Below, one piece after another: positions 53,729 through 63,410 of a stretch of 64,000 bases of DNA. The translations under genes and the position numbers were made by a program. The stretch spans positions 46,779,759-46,843,758 of the forward strand of contig CM054181.1 in the NCBI GenBank assembly GCA_028829895.1, given 5' to 3'. Below the pieces are notes generated by a model, which saw only the letters and a program-made list of their open reading frames with translations, made no database searches and had not been told where the DNA came from. This DNA comes from Sinotaia quadrata (Eukaryota; Mollusca; Gastropoda; Architaenioglossa; Viviparidae). Numbering within the stretch: the stretch's first letter is position 1; each line of letters begins with the position of its first letter.

Positions 53729-56183
53729 AAGAGAGGTTGGGGAATAAGCAAGCCGAAGGTTCAAAAGTTATGACACATAATCTTTTATAAATAAGATACT
53801 AATAAAATAATATTTAACTCAAAAGTACTAGTATATAACTCAAATGGTCACATAGTCTTTAGTAAAGATAGTAGTACGATAGTAATATTTAACTCAAAAG
53901 TACTAGTATATAACTCAAATGGTCACATAGTCTTTACTAAAGACAGTAGTACGATAGTAGTATTTAACTCAAAAGTACAAATATGTAACTCAAATGGTAA
54001 AATAGATAATAATAATAAAATCGTTAAGTGCGATGTACAGATGACTGTTACTATAATGTTCAAGCTCTATGTGTATATTTTATTTGTGCTAAATAACATA
54101 TTAACAAAAAGAAAACTTGTTCTATTAAACTAATAGAACAATACAAAAACGATCTGTATAATAAATGGAAATACTTTGTTTTTTTACATGAAACTTTATT
54201 GTTGGTTTTTGTCTCGGGCTTAAATTCTGAGTAAATCGGTAAAAAAACATTCTGGAAGGATCTCATTATTTCAGTACTCACCTAACCATTTCACACACAT
54301 TTTGCCACCACGTCACCGGCTTCAACATTAATCTCGATCTCAGATCTGCATTGTTGGAATTCAAAGAATTATGTACACACGTCTTAATCAAACATACATC
54401 TAAGACTTGTATTGATCAGATTGTAATTAATCATCATGAACTATTGAGTATTGCTAATCTCTGTATTAGTCAAACATATTTTACAATGACTTTTTCTTAA
54501 TATGAAAACAGACGGATAGAAGTGTAGGCCAACAGACACACAGAGATGTAGACTGCTGGAAGCGATCAAAGAAACCCATGTGATGGATGCAATAATAGCC
54601 AATCTGTGGCAGAATAAAATTGCCTATCTCTATTTATAGACTTACTTGTTATATAAATTGTTAAATTATCAAAGTGACCCGGCCTTGGACACTCCTTATG
54701 ATGGTATTTTTGTATGTGTCAGAGTTGGAGTAAACAACTCAGGTTGAGAATATACTAGAAATTGCTGAAGCAATCAAAACCGGTTCCAATTGGTTAAGAT
54801 TTATGAGAATGAGACCAGCCAATGGGCTGAGATCAAAAGTGTTCCTGCTATAGAGAATTCTATTGTCTAATCACTTGAATTTGGAGTGGAAAGCTGTCCA
54901 GTCATGAAAGGCAGCTGTTAGATTAATGGGAAAATGCAACCTTTCCTTGTTTCTCTTGGTTTACTGAATAAAAACTGCTATGACCGTGGTAGACGCGAGA
55001 TGTATTGACAGCAGTGTGCAAGTGTAAGGAATACATTGCATTCTGTTGGTGTACAGTGGCAAAGTATGCTGACTACATAGAGCAATTTTACTTTGTCACA
55101 AAGTCACATTACTAGTGAACATTTGTGAATCATTTAACAAATAACCTTATCTGTCGTTTATTTTGATGAGTACTTTGATATTGTCTTTGTTTCATGAACT
55201 CGACAATGCCTCATAAATCTGGCCATGTGAAAATATCAGCTTGTTCCCAAAAACTCCCATGTGCTCGAAGGTCAAGGATGTTTTAGCATCCGTAAAAAAA
55301 ACTAGCACGTGCTCAAAGGTCAAGGATGCTTTAGCATTCGCACAGATAGATATACATAACTGGAAACTATATTTATATATAAATCAAAGACTAATAAAAC
55401 TGTTCCATTCGATTATATTGAACTGACCATATTTTAAATCTTTATTATCTTCTTTTTTAAATTTCTTGTTGTTATTGAGTCAGTTAATGAATGATGTCTG
55501 GGAATTTGTACACTATTAATCTTAACTCTTGTGATCGACTGTGTGTTTGTCTTTCCACGTCATCGTCTACACTGCGTGATAAAACTGGGGCATTGGTGGG
55601 GGGTGGGAGGTGGTAGACGAGCCATAGTTCAGTTATATAGGCGCTGCTGAATGAAAATAAAATATTAATCCCACTTGCCTATTGCAAATATATAGCTTGA
55701 GTGTGTAGCGGAGAATAGTCAAAATATAATTAGATAAACCTTTCAAGTGTATTCAAGAGTTTTTACCCTTGACAATTCAGTATATATATACTGGACAAGA
55801 AGGACAAAAGAAAAGTGCAAGAAGAGTGAGACTGAAGTGCTCTCTAGATGAGCGAGCAATTGGCTAGTAAGAGAAATACAGAGTGACAAAAATATGCAAG
55901 TATTACAAGTGAGGAGAGGGAAGAGATAGCCAGAATACAGAAAAAAAAGAAGGAAAAAGAATACTTTACAAAGAGAGTTAGAAGAGCGAATAAGATAAAA
56001 GAACAAATAGTGGATGGCAAAAGTGAACGGGAACTTTGGCGACTGGAAAAGAGTACATGAAAAAGATGAGCGAGAACTTTGAGCAAGAAGAGTAAGCGAG
56101 AAATTAAAAATAAACAGCGTCCATATTACCGCCTAGAAAGGTTGACTGACAAGAGTATTTTGCGTGCGTGCACGTGTGAGTGG

Positions 56184-56244
<61 letters not shown>

Positions 56245-56750
56245 GATGTGTTTTATGTGTATGTATGCTATAGTTTTTATTTGTGTGTGAGCATGTATGT
56301 GTTTTATGTGTGTATATATGCTAGGGGTTTAGTGCGTGTGCATGTGTGTATTTTGCAAGGACATTCTCCACACTCACCAAACCACACCATACATGGATCC
56401 TTCCATTTAAGCATATGATCAAAAGCATTGGAAATTTGTAGAACATGCTTGCTATCCTTACTCTTGGCGGATGATCTGTTTCTTATCTCTGTGCCTTCCA
56501 GGAGAGACTTAGGTTTACACATCATCCTGGTCTCTTCAACTGTCTCACGTCTGAGTGAACTATTGATTACAAAGAGGAAGGTAAGAGTGATGAAGGCTCC
56601 TAGAATTATCAGAGGTTGCTTTTCCTTGTCCGTACATTTCCTTAGAAATATTTTAAATTTTATGTGCCACTGCCTTATGTTCATTTTACAGATCATAACC
56701 TTGCGAGCTGTGACGTTGATAATAGAGTGGTGGGGTTTTACTGTAACCAT
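39258..56750 (-). CDS. METTL24-like (FkbM/Methyltransf_21) type II membrane methyltransferase, six exons
   Basis: Coding exons on the minus strand: 56750-56378, 54345-54282, 51669-51556, 48813-48742, 43022-42851, 39566-39258. They total 1104 nt, 367 residues plus stop. Phases at the five junctions are 1, 2, 2, 2, 0, and all introns are GT-AG. Residues 46-63 are a single membrane anchor after a basic tail, giving type II topology. CLVYSFG (178-184) is the family's SAM-motif start, VYSFDPS (202-208) the acidic loop of motif II, then FFKNIGIAG (221-229) and LKMDIESYEW (271-280), the FkbM/Methyltransf_21 hallmark. Length and motif order match METTL24-type proteins. These are predicted SAM-dependent methyltransferases of the secretory route; substrate unknown. 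Every mobile element in the locus lies in an intron. Weakest points are the exact start and exon 2, which rests on phase and signals. Confidence 0.85.
39945..40135. repeat. ~41-bp minisatellite, ~5 copies (METTL24-like intron 5)
   Basis: Units share TGGCAGATGACAGTGAAGTT and TACAGTTGAGTTTG. Confidence 0.88.
40309..41990 (+). mobile_element. Solo LTR copy D (1682 bp) with perfect 5-bp TSD
   Basis: Starts TGTGGTGAAG and ends GGCATTACA, flanked on both sides by ATACC (40304-40308 and 41991-41995). TG…CA ends plus a 5-bp duplication are typical of Ty3/gypsy integration. No internal coding region is present, so this is a solo LTR. It lies in intron 5 of the METTL24-like gene, antisense to it. It is the reference copy for the family. 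Confidence 0.85.
42660..42835. repeat. AAAC/GTTT-rich simple repeats beside exon 5
   Basis: AAACAAAC tract at about 42690-42710 and GTTTGTTC-type repeats at about 42760-42830, ending about 20 nt from the exon 5 donor. Confidence 0.8.
42851..43022 (-). CDS. METTL24-like gene, exon 5
   Basis: 172 nt, residues 209-265, with YQRSETVFFKNIGIAG and WRVRRLSSIMKELGHKP. The acceptor (…AAAAATAG) follows TTGTTTTATTCTCTCTATC; the donor is CCG|GTAAGG, phase 0. A (GTTT)n-rich tract lies just beyond the donor. Confidence 0.88.
43500..45441 (+). pseudogene. LINE ORF1-like region (5' part), frameshifted
   Basis: A long open frame (43801-44931), with a plausible ATG at 43927, encodes an N-terminal domain (EITIYCDKHGKYKLWLSYR, then YTYLLWNLFA) followed by a Lys/Glu/Thr-rich linker. 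At the A-run near 44505 the protein-like signal moves to another frame (NITETNEKEIQTN, DNILDQVSMELEAVP, a basic KKKRRRP stretch, then Gln/Asn-rich). So the single ORF is broken by a frameshift. RT thumb and RNase H remains beyond 46956 identify the element as a LINE. It lies in METTL24-like intron 4, antisense to the gene. Includes a (CAT)n run at 45343-45370. Confidence 0.55.
45442..46954 (+). mobile_element. LTR copy E, both ends clipped, inside a LINE
   Basis: Similar to copy D from AGTAAATTTGTCTATCC to CATATCCACCAAG. It lacks about 10 nt at the 5' end and about 110 nt at the 3' end. LINE sequence flanks it on both sides. Confidence 0.78.
46955..47945 (+). pseudogene. LINE ORF2 3' relic: RT thumb and RNase H
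   Basis: A frame from about 47064 reads RSSKGRNWGADTQILLKV and TKSLVYPIMDYGSTTY, the C-terminal RT signature of Jockey/I/R1-type elements. At about 47640 another frame reads IYTYSPKQNVGTGAAVLSEN, then ILTNSLTSIDRL, matching an RNase H domain (first acidic position altered). Several stops and shifts separate these pieces. RNase H restricts the clade to the I/Jockey/R1/LOA groups. Confidence 0.75.
47946..48625. other. METTL24-like intron 4, remainder
   Basis: C-rich runs at about 48045-48060 and 48112-48125; no gene. May include the LINE 3' UTR. Confidence 0.5.
48626..48672. repeat. (AC)n microsatellite beside exon 4
   Basis: About 23 units, 70 nt past the exon 4 donor on the gene strand. Confidence 0.96.
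48742..48813 (-). CDS. METTL24-like gene, exon 4 (72-nt small exon)
   Basis: 72 nt between the acceptor GATTTCCTTTCAG and the donor CCGAG|GTGAGA. It encodes residues 185-207 (FKFDDAMAEQGCTVYSFDP), the family segment linking YSFG to SFDPS. Both split codons resolve to the expected residues: GG|A to Gly184 and AG|C to Ser208. It lies 70 nt beyond an (AC)n tract. Confidence 0.9.
49024..49104. repeat. (TG)n microsatellite in intron 3
   Basis: About 37 units with one early AC interruption. Confidence 0.97.
49220..50344 (+). mobile_element. LTR copy F, 5'-truncated
   Basis: Similar to copies A/D from ACAGTTGGAAGTAAACAACC onward, ending GGCGTTGACGTCACA at 50344. The first ~150 nt of the LTR and some internal parts are missing. 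It retains the TGACGTCA palindrome near its 3' end. Lies in METTL24-like intron 3. Confidence 0.75.
50345..51555. other. METTL24-like intron 3, remainder
   Basis: A short ~28-bp imperfect triplication at 50345-50430 (CTC…TCAACTA.AC) and a TATG-rich piece near 51070-51120. Otherwise nothing seen. Confidence 0.5.
51556..51669 (-). CDS. METTL24-like gene, exon 3 (conserved Cys region and SAM motif I)
   Basis: 114 nt. The acceptor follows a strong pyrimidine tract (CTCCTCTTCTTTATCCCAAAG); the donor is TTCGG|GTTAGT. It encodes residues 147-183 with RRMGNW and CLVYSF. The split Gly184 (GG|A) is completed by exon 4. Confidence 0.87.
51670..52391. other. METTL24-like intron 2, repeat-free part
   Basis: AT-rich; C-run at 52341-52350; no coding signal. 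Confidence 0.5.
52392..52640. repeat. ~59-bp minisatellite, ~4 copies (intron 2)
   Basis: Unit AACATTATGATTAAATTATG plus TCAGTGTGTTCTCCATGAAC and TCCATTGTAAAAAGTTTCTTT. Confidence 0.93.
52690..53420 (+). mobile_element. Possible diverged LTR of the same or a sister family
   Basis: Shares weak, ordered similarity with the LTR family, for example GAGTTATCTGACTGATAGAG followed by a TTAGACTTAGAA-like motif. No clean ends found. Low-confidence call. Confidence 0.3.
53820..53990. repeat. 71-bp tandem repeat, ~2.4 copies (intron 2)
   Basis: Unit contains TTTAACTCAAAAGTACTAGT, ACTCAAATGGTCACATAGTC and AGTAGTACGATAGTA. Confidence 0.92.
54282..54345 (-). CDS. METTL24-like gene, exon 2 (64-nt small exon)
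   Basis: Found by phase search: the acceptor AACAATGCAG and the strong donor GTTAG|GTGAGT enclose 64 nt. It takes phase 1 from exon 1 and gives phase 2 to exon 3, with no stop. It encodes residues 125-145 (…TWWQNVCEMV). Joined to exon 3 this gives CEMVSDWLTT ahead of the conserved cysteine. Less certain than exons 3-6 because this stem region is poorly conserved. Confidence 0.68.
54605..55090 (+). mobile_element. LTR copy G, 5' fragment with internal deletions
   Basis: Starts TGTGGCAGAATAAAATTGCC. It matches the family through GCTGACTACATAGAGCAATTT, with the middle shortened. In METTL24-like intron 1. Confidence 0.72.
55250..55345. repeat. ~50-bp tandem duplication (intron 1)
   Basis: GTGCTCGAAGGTCAAGGATG and GTGCTCAAAGGTCAAGGATG, each followed by (T/C)TTTTAGCATYCG. 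Confidence 0.88.
55346..56187. other. METTL24-like intron 1, remainder
   Basis: Purine-rich plus strand at about 55790-56110; no gene. Pyrimidine-rich minus-strand ORFs here are compositional. Confidence 0.5.
56188..56243. repeat. (TG)n microsatellite near exon 1 donor
   Basis: About 27 units, some 135 nt beyond the exon 1 donor on the gene strand. Confidence 0.96.
56378..56750 (-). CDS. METTL24-like gene, exon 1 (tail and membrane anchor)
   Basis: 373 nt. The ATG at 56750 has A at -3 and G at +4. The frame stays open upstream to about 56810 but offers no earlier ATG. The anchor is IILGAFITLTFLF (residues 48-60), followed by a sequon at N63 and a polar stem. The donor TTTG|GTGAGT is near consensus and leaves phase 1. 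Confidence 0.8.
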
Positions 56751-57310
56751 AGTTTCTGCCCTTGAAGTCCAATATGTCTTCTCAACACCAAGGCAGCTTT
56801 GAAACTGCACAACGACAACATTTTATGTTAAATTCTCTTGATTTATTCAAAACAGTCATGATCTGTGCATTTAGAGAGTAGGAATTCAACTATCAACTTA
56901 GTGACACTGTGACTGAGTGGAAATGAATCAAGATTATACAGTATAAATAAAATTGAAGTAAATAAACAACTGTGACGATGGCAATAGACAAAAGAATAAG
57001 CGAATCTATCGAACTGGAGGGGGGGAGGGGAGAAGGGAAATCAGCAGCAACGATATCTATTTATGATTTGAGTAAGGATTGCAAGAAATAAATAATTAAT
57101 GAGTTTTAAGGAGACTTTTGCTGTTTGCTATTTGTTTTTAATCAAATTACTTACTGCAGGGTTAAAGCCTTCCAGGGCCCTAAACTCTGAAAATATTGTT
57201 CTGTCCCACACCACTTATCACGAGTATAACTGATATAACTTTAATAACTTTATTGATTCATTCACTTTTATCATCAACAATTTATTTGAATTGTTTCTGC
57301 TGCCCCTTTT
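56751..57310 (-). other. Upstream region of METTL24-like gene
   Basis: No TATA box or GC island seen. A G-run lies at 57018-57030. The transcription start cannot be placed; an upstream non-coding exon is possible. Confidence 0.45.
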
Positions 57311-57319
57311 GAGCAGGTA

Positions 57320-57412
57320 ATTGTAGAAAAAAAGTCACAGGAAAAATGTCATCGGAAATAAAGTCACAAGCAATAAAGTCACAATATATGTTAAGTATAA
57401 AGTCGTAAGTGT
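57320..57412. repeat. AAAGTCACA-type short repeats, possible MULE terminal region
   Basis: Four spaced copies of AAAGTCRYA plus one AAATGTCAT. Short motif clusters of this kind often lie in terminal regions of invertebrate Mutator-like elements. The transposase relic begins about 320 nt further. The partner end was not found. Confidence 0.35.
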
Positions 57413-57449
57413 CAGTGTGTATGTGTTATACTATTTATTAACTGTAAAT

Positions 57450-57530
57450 GAAACAGGAAATGGCATGAATGTTAACTGCTCGCTCAAGATGTGCGTGGTT
57501 CAAATCCCGTTCGGGGTGAAAAATGCTACT
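57450..57530 (+). repeat. tRNA-derived SINE relic
   Basis: Contains a B-box-like GGTTCAAATCC (57499-57509) followed by CGTTCGGGGTGA, with an A-box-like TGGCATGAATGTTAACTGCTC about 40 nt before it. This order matches tRNA-derived SINE heads, but the cloverleaf does not close, so it is not a tRNA gene. Confidence 0.5.
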
Positions 57531-57729
57531 AATGAATGCGTGCTTGCGCACGTTTGTTTCTTTGGTGTGCGCGAGTATGTATTTTATATACCATATAAAT
57601 GCATTCTAATTCATACATTTAGTTCTGTTTTAATTAATTTTCATTGTAAGTCCATATGCATGTTTATTATTGACTGATTGACTGAATGGAAGTAAGCGAT
57701 CCGTCTACCATTTGAGGAGACAAAAATTA

Positions 57730-58535
57730 GTACTATTACTTCTCTGTGTGCTCTTCTTCCAAACAAGACCCGTTCATAAGAATTGTTTCAAACAATAGTT
57801 GATAAGTGTGCAAACTTGAACTATACTGTTAACAAGACTTATAAAGAATTGTTTCAAGCAATAGTTGATAAGTGTGCAAACTTGAACTATACTGTTAACA
57901 AGACTTATAAAGAATTGTTTCAAGCAATAGTTGATAGATGTGTAAACTTGAACTATACTGTTAACAAGACTTAAAAAGAATTGTTTCAAGCAATAGTTGA
58001 TAAGTGTGCAAACTTGAACTATACTGTTAACAAGACTTATAAAGAATTGTTTCAAGCTTTAGTTGATAAGTGTGCAAACCGTTGTGACTGACTTTGAAGA
58101 CGGTGCATTACACGCAATTCTAGCTGTGTTTAGACGTGACATCATCGAGCTAAGGTTGTTTTTATCATCTTACGCAATCCTGACTTTCGTTTGTTTTGTG
58201 GCACGATTGACACACTAGCCTTTCTGCCCCTTGATGAAGTTGATGAAGGTACGAGATACCTTAAAACTGTCATTCCAAATGATGTACCTGAATCCGAGGA
58301 GTTACTAATGTACTTCAATGGAACAATATAAGTGGCTCCTTTCGACACGTTCAGCAGCCTGATGCAAATAATCATCTGATAATACCTTTGAGAATACGCC
58401 AACTTCCACCTATGTTCGCCCCTCGCCTCTGAAATGTGCACCTATCCTCGTACAAATAACATATGCGAAGGAAGGAATAATAAATTCTACAATTTCGTTG
58501 GGCATTATCATCCCTCAATCTGGCGTGTAATTTAA
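57730..58535 (+). pseudogene. MULE (Mutator-like) transposase relic with internal tandem expansion
   Basis: In order: LCALLPNKTRS (57751-57778), then a 22-residue motif ELFQAIVDKCAN repeated about five times, then VVTDFEDGALHAILAVF (58082-58132), YHLTQS (58162-58179), PDFRLFCGTIDTLAFLPLDE, ISGSFRHVQQP, IRQLPPMFAP, NVHLS and finally NNICEGRNNKF and VGHYHPSIWRV. This is the MULE transposase core up to its zinc-binding C-terminal part. The TDFE and later acidic positions of the DDE core are visible. Frameshifts, several stops and a deletion before YHLTQS make it inactive. Confidence 0.85.
57778..58075 (+). repeat. 66-bp tandem repeat inside the transposase relic, ~5 copies
   Basis: Unit begins AAGAATTGTTTCAAGCAATA and ends TTAACAAGACTTATA. 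66 bp equals 22 codons and the unit reads in frame with the transposase, so coding sequence itself was amplified. Confidence 0.93.
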
Positions 58536-58539
58536 TGGT

Positions 58540-60009
58540 TTCAGCTTTTTTTTTTCCTGGTGGAATACGAATAGATTGTCTGTCAGCAGCCCTAGAGGTT
58601 TGCTATTCTGAGCTCGGATTTAATTTTGTTTGTGTGCAGATTGTACAATATCGAAATGATATATCAAAACTGCTTCTAGCTGATCAAAACTCACAAACAA
58701 ATAATCATTCAGCATCAGCAAACAAATCTACAGTATTTTATATTTTATTAAAACGGCGCGAAATGCAGTGCAGGTTTATGTCGCCAACGTAATTTTACTT
58801 GACGTCAGATCTCTGTGGTAAATGACGTCATACCTTTTCCCCAATCTGTTAATTAAAAGATACATTTTATTGTGAAGGATTTGGTTATAGGACCAGATTT
58901 TAAACCAAAACCACCCTCAAAAGAGTGAAAAATGTGTAAATTTTCAAGAAGGTAAAGGTCTGCTCAGAAAGAATAGCATAGTTTAAATATCTGTTAAAAT
59001 ACTGTTGACATTGTGGCTGGGTGGCGTTTATTGTCGCAAGCACTGTGCTACCGACTAGATCTAATTAAAAGAAATGATCATTATTTACTGTTTTTTTAAA
59101 TCAGAAAAAAAGTCTACTTCTACATTTTTTCCAAATCGTTTAATCAAAACAATCAACCGTACAAACTCTGCGAACGAGTGCACGCAGTCTTCAGAACATG
59201 CTCCTGACGTCACTTCCACAAAGACCTACTTGTAGAGCCCAGTAGTCAATACATAGATCGGTGTAATAAGAAAACTCATTGATACGTTCCAGACGTTGCA
59301 CCCAGAAGTGTGCAGCAGTTTATTTTTAGAGTCAATCGAGCGGTAGTTACATGCACTTTTATGAACAAACAAGATAATGAATGAAAGCTGCTCAATAAAT
59401 AGGTTTTCACTTACCCGATAATTACAAACTCGCGCCAATATCCTCCAGACGTGAGAAAACTATCTACACGCCCTCTAGCGGAAAATGGGACTCACTGGTG
59501 GTAACAAAATAAAGGCAAATATAGTACTTGACATATGCCAAAAAAGTACTGGAGTCAATAAAAAAAAAAAAAAGAATATTAGTGTGAATGTATGTATATA
59601 TATATATATATAAAACAGAAATTCTTCTTTATAAAGGGCATTATTTTTATAACACAAAGATGACAAATAATATATGAATATGCATAGTTTAACACAAACT
59701 ACTCGAATTCAAGATATCACTGTAAATAATATAAAACTCATTAATCAGATTGCAAAATGACGACATAAAGAATCAAACAAAAATAAAATGGACTTTACTA
59801 TATACATTTAATACATTTATTTTCATATTTTAAAAAGTCCTTTAAATATCCCGACCTTTGAACTACATCTTCTCTTACATTTTGGTTAGTTTGTTAATCG
59901 ATTAAATTTCCCTTAGTCACATACAATTCAAATGGGAAAATATTTTTGGGATAATCGAAATCCCGTTTAATCCACCATCTATAGCGTGCTCTTTTTTATT
60001 TTGATGTTC
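58540..60009. other. Intergenic stretch, nothing identified
   Basis: T-run at 58547, A-run at 59559, TA-run near 59595. Short ORFs (58535-58792, 59226-59438) have no recognisable motif. Confidence 0.45.
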
Positions 60010-60545
60010 TCTAAGTCATTTATTTACGTTTGTTTCTCAAAAATCACGCACTATTGAGTCATTTATTAACGTTTGTTTCTCACTAAATCACGAAATAGTG
60101 AGTCATTTACTTACGTTTGTTTCTCACTAAATCACGCAGTATTAGCTTATTTACTTAACGTTTGTTTCTCACTAAATCACGCACTATTTGGTCATTTATT
60201 TACGTTTGTTTCTTACTTAATCAGGCACTACTGAGTCATTTATTTAAGTTTGTTTCTCACTAAATCACTTATGACTCGGTCATTTAATTACACTTGCTTC
60301 TTGTAAAATCACGCACTATTTAGTAATTTATTTACGTTTGTTTCTCACTAAATCACGCACTATTTAGTAATTTATTTACGTTTGTTTCTCACTAAATCAC
60401 GCACTATTTAGTAATTTATTTACGTTTGTTTCTCACTAAATCACGCACTATTTAGTAATTTATTTACGTTTGTTTCTCACTAAATCACGCACTATTGAGT
60501 CATTTATTTACGTTTGTTTCTCACTAAATCACTCACGGCTCGGTC
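60010..60545. repeat. ~44-bp minisatellite, ~12 copies
   Basis: Unit TTATTTACGTTTGTTTCTCA plus CTAAATCACGCACTATTTAGTAAT. Four central copies are nearly identical; the edges are diverged. Confidence 0.93.
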
Positions 60546-61373
60546 ATTCGCTTACGGTTTTTTTTTGTTTTTTTTTTTAACAAAATCACTCTCTTGGATC
60601 ATTAATTTTACCAATATGTTCACAATGTATTGTTTCAGTGACGTCTGCGGTTACTCAATATGATGTTAACCTTTAACGGACAAATTGAAAATGAAATAAA
60701 ATGCTATGATCCGATCAGAAATGTGTACCTACTTTTGGCCCACCCTGTATATCGAAAACTACTATAGCAGGATTTTTTTTTAACCTATCATCAATTTTAT
60801 TTGGCAGATTATGAAGTTAAGTGATCGGCGATGGAAAGACCATAAGTAGATTTTAGAATATGCTCATTTTTTCCTGTATAAATTAATACCGTGCATTCAT
60901 CAGGAGAACATTGTTTGCCTGCTTAAACTGTTTACAAGAGAAGGGTAGGAAGTGGGAATGAAGGGTAATCTTTTGGATACCTAAAGAATTTTTTTTTTTT
61001 TGTATGAACAACCATCGAAGTATTTTTGAACTTAGATTTTTAATCCCGATCCATGCATAACCAGATACAGAATGATGAAATCACTCAGACAGATGACACT
61101 CTTTGAAACTAGAATCGACGAATGCATGTATTACTAAGAAAAGAAAAGCCAAATCTTTTAACAGAATATACACGACACTACACTATTGGCTAAACTTTTG
61201 CAATTTAATCATCATCATCACTTCATATTTTATATACAAAAACTGATGCTTAAGGCGAAGAAACTAGTTTCTATCGTTTTAAATCCTAGCTGACTAAGGA
61301 TTAATACAAAATATAATTTTACAATATTACATCTACCTCTATCTGCATTTTCTCTTTTTCTTTCTTTCTCTCA
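60546..61373. other. Intergenic stretch, nothing identified
   Basis: T-runs near 60561-60580 and 60991; no coding signal. Confidence 0.5.
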
Positions 61374-61420
61374 ATAGATAGATAGGTAGGTAGATAGATA
61401 GACAGATAGATAGGTAGACA
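61374..61420. repeat. Imperfect GATA/GGTA microsatellite
   Basis: Directly precedes LTR copy H. Confidence 0.9.
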
Positions 61421-61421
61421 A

Positions 61422-61520
61422 TGTGGTGGAGTAAATTTGCTTCTCCCTATAAAATTTAATTATTATATAGTTTGTTAAATGTCAACATGATAACACTCAG
61501 CGGCAGGTAGAAATAAATTA
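61422..61520 (+). mobile_element. LTR copy H, 5' end fragment
   Basis: TGTGGTGGAGTAAATTTGC onward; similarity fades after about 100 nt. Confidence 0.65.
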
Positions 61521-63410
61521 ACTAACTCTTAACATCTCGATGGTCCTGTGCATCAGCTCTGTTTTAGTCATGATCATCCACTAGCGTCCAGAACTGAATG
61601 CACAGTCTGTTGCTAAGTGAGAAACTTGTTTCAGTTTTCCTTATTTGAACCAAGCTCCCAAGATACTTTGCAATTAGTTAAGTTACTTCCTGGCTGGCTG
61701 ACTTTATATTTTTCCCACATGTATTTATTATGCTCTGAATATTTTTTCCAAATATTTTTCTTGCTTGAAATATTTTTCAACATTTTTTAAATGGCATCAG
61801 CATTTCCATTTGAGATGGATTTTGATTTTGAGTTGACACAAACATACGACTATCGTTTATTTGATTGCAAAGCCACCTTTTGCGAAGGCAGCCAAAGTAA
61901 CATTTCGTTTTCTAGCTCAGACTGTTTTTCTTCATCTTCTTCTTTGGAAAATGACTCTGAAACAGCCAGAAATTGTTGTCAACCATGACGCACCTTGGAG
62001 TTCCGAGGTGAACCATTGGGTTCTAATTTAGTTGATTATTTTTAACATCTTTTTGAAGAAGACATTTTTGTGTTGAAACTTAGAGAATTCATCATCATTC
62101 AAATTAGTTATTTTATATTTTCAATTTTTTGACATTTATGCTGCATTTTTTGACACTTCATACTAATTATAGTAATGACATACCTGAGTTTATATATGCT
62201 TCAAATGACTGCTAAATATATTTGTTTCTTCATATCTGTGTTTACTTGTGTTTGTAGTCCGCTTTTCAATGATTTCCACAAAATTTAATATTTTCTTTTA
62301 TCCACAATTCTTTTTCAAACAATAATTGTGTTTTCAAATAAGTTATCACTAAGTACTAATTAAAATAGATTTTAATTACCAAACAGATTTAGCAAAAAAG
62401 TAATTTTCATAAATGGCATCCATGTTGTGACAGCTAGTACAAATTTGATCTCCCTTCAAACAAAAAAAGTTATAATGCAAGCACTATTATAGCATGATTT
62501 TCGACCATTTTGTCACAAACCTTCCATGACAGCGAGTTTGACCTAAATATCTTATGAGACTATAATAGTTATCCACGAGGTCTGACCCAGTTTCTCCGTC
62601 TGCAAATTATGAAGGCCTGTATGGGCAGAATTAGTAGATTAGAGGTGGGGTAGCTAATCTCTTAAGCCGCTCATCACAAATTTTAAATACACATTTAATA
62701 TTTTCAGTGTTAAGTGAGCATATTTTATGTATACATCTCATTTCTTCTTTCATTGTGAGCAATTTAAAACCTTCATTGAATTTTTTTATCAACACAATTT
62801 TAAGTACCCACTGAATTTCTTTATCAGTGTAAATGAGCACAATTTTAAGTGCACACTGAATTTCTTTTTTCAGAATAAATCATTAGTTACTATCGTTCTC
62901 TTTCTAGTGACTGGTTAATCAATGAGTTGTAAGGACGGGGGTGGGTGGGGGTGTTGATAGGAAAATGGGCAGTTTGCTATTAAGTCTTGTCTCGATTCGT
63001 TTAGATTTGTAACAAATTTAGACATACACTTCCTCTTACAGATGCAATGCACAAACACATATAAATGCGATACATATTTTTGAGACATGGTTTCTCATTT
63101 CCAGACTTAAATTGAAAAGGCTGTAACACCTACTTCACATTCTCTTCCATGACGCTGTCAGACACTTTCTTCAGAGATAAACGATTAAGTCACGGTAAAC
63201 GTGTAACATAAGAGTCTTACAAATATTCATTTTAATATTGTTTTCACGTACTTTTATAAGCAAACAAAAGCAAAAAACAATTCAAATCTGTTCACAGGAT
63301 CAATGAAATAGATAGCAGATATTTAGGATTAAAGACTATTTCTTGTGCAATAGTATTCCTGATGAACAGAGGTATTTTAAAAACACGAAGAAGAAAAGTT
63401 AGAAGACGGA
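61521..63410. other. Intergenic stretch, nothing firmly identified
   Basis: A Ser-rich 65-codon ORF at 61791-61988 begins with ATG. The protein-like signal may continue in a shifted frame (about 61990-62100), perhaps a decayed transposase, but no motif supports a family. A loose repeat of TTGAATTT(C)TTTATCA occurs near 62775-62870. Confidence 0.4.

Noticed and set aside
56428..56802. 124-codon plus-strand ORF
   Set aside because: Antisense to METTL24-like exon 1, which has the anchor, donor and phase support.
57450..57530. Functional tRNA gene
   Set aside because: B box present but no cloverleaf stems or acceptor pairing could be formed.
61791..61988. 65-codon Ser-rich ORF as first exon of a gene
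   Set aside because: No donor, no homologous motif, surrounding frames decayed; left as undetermined.
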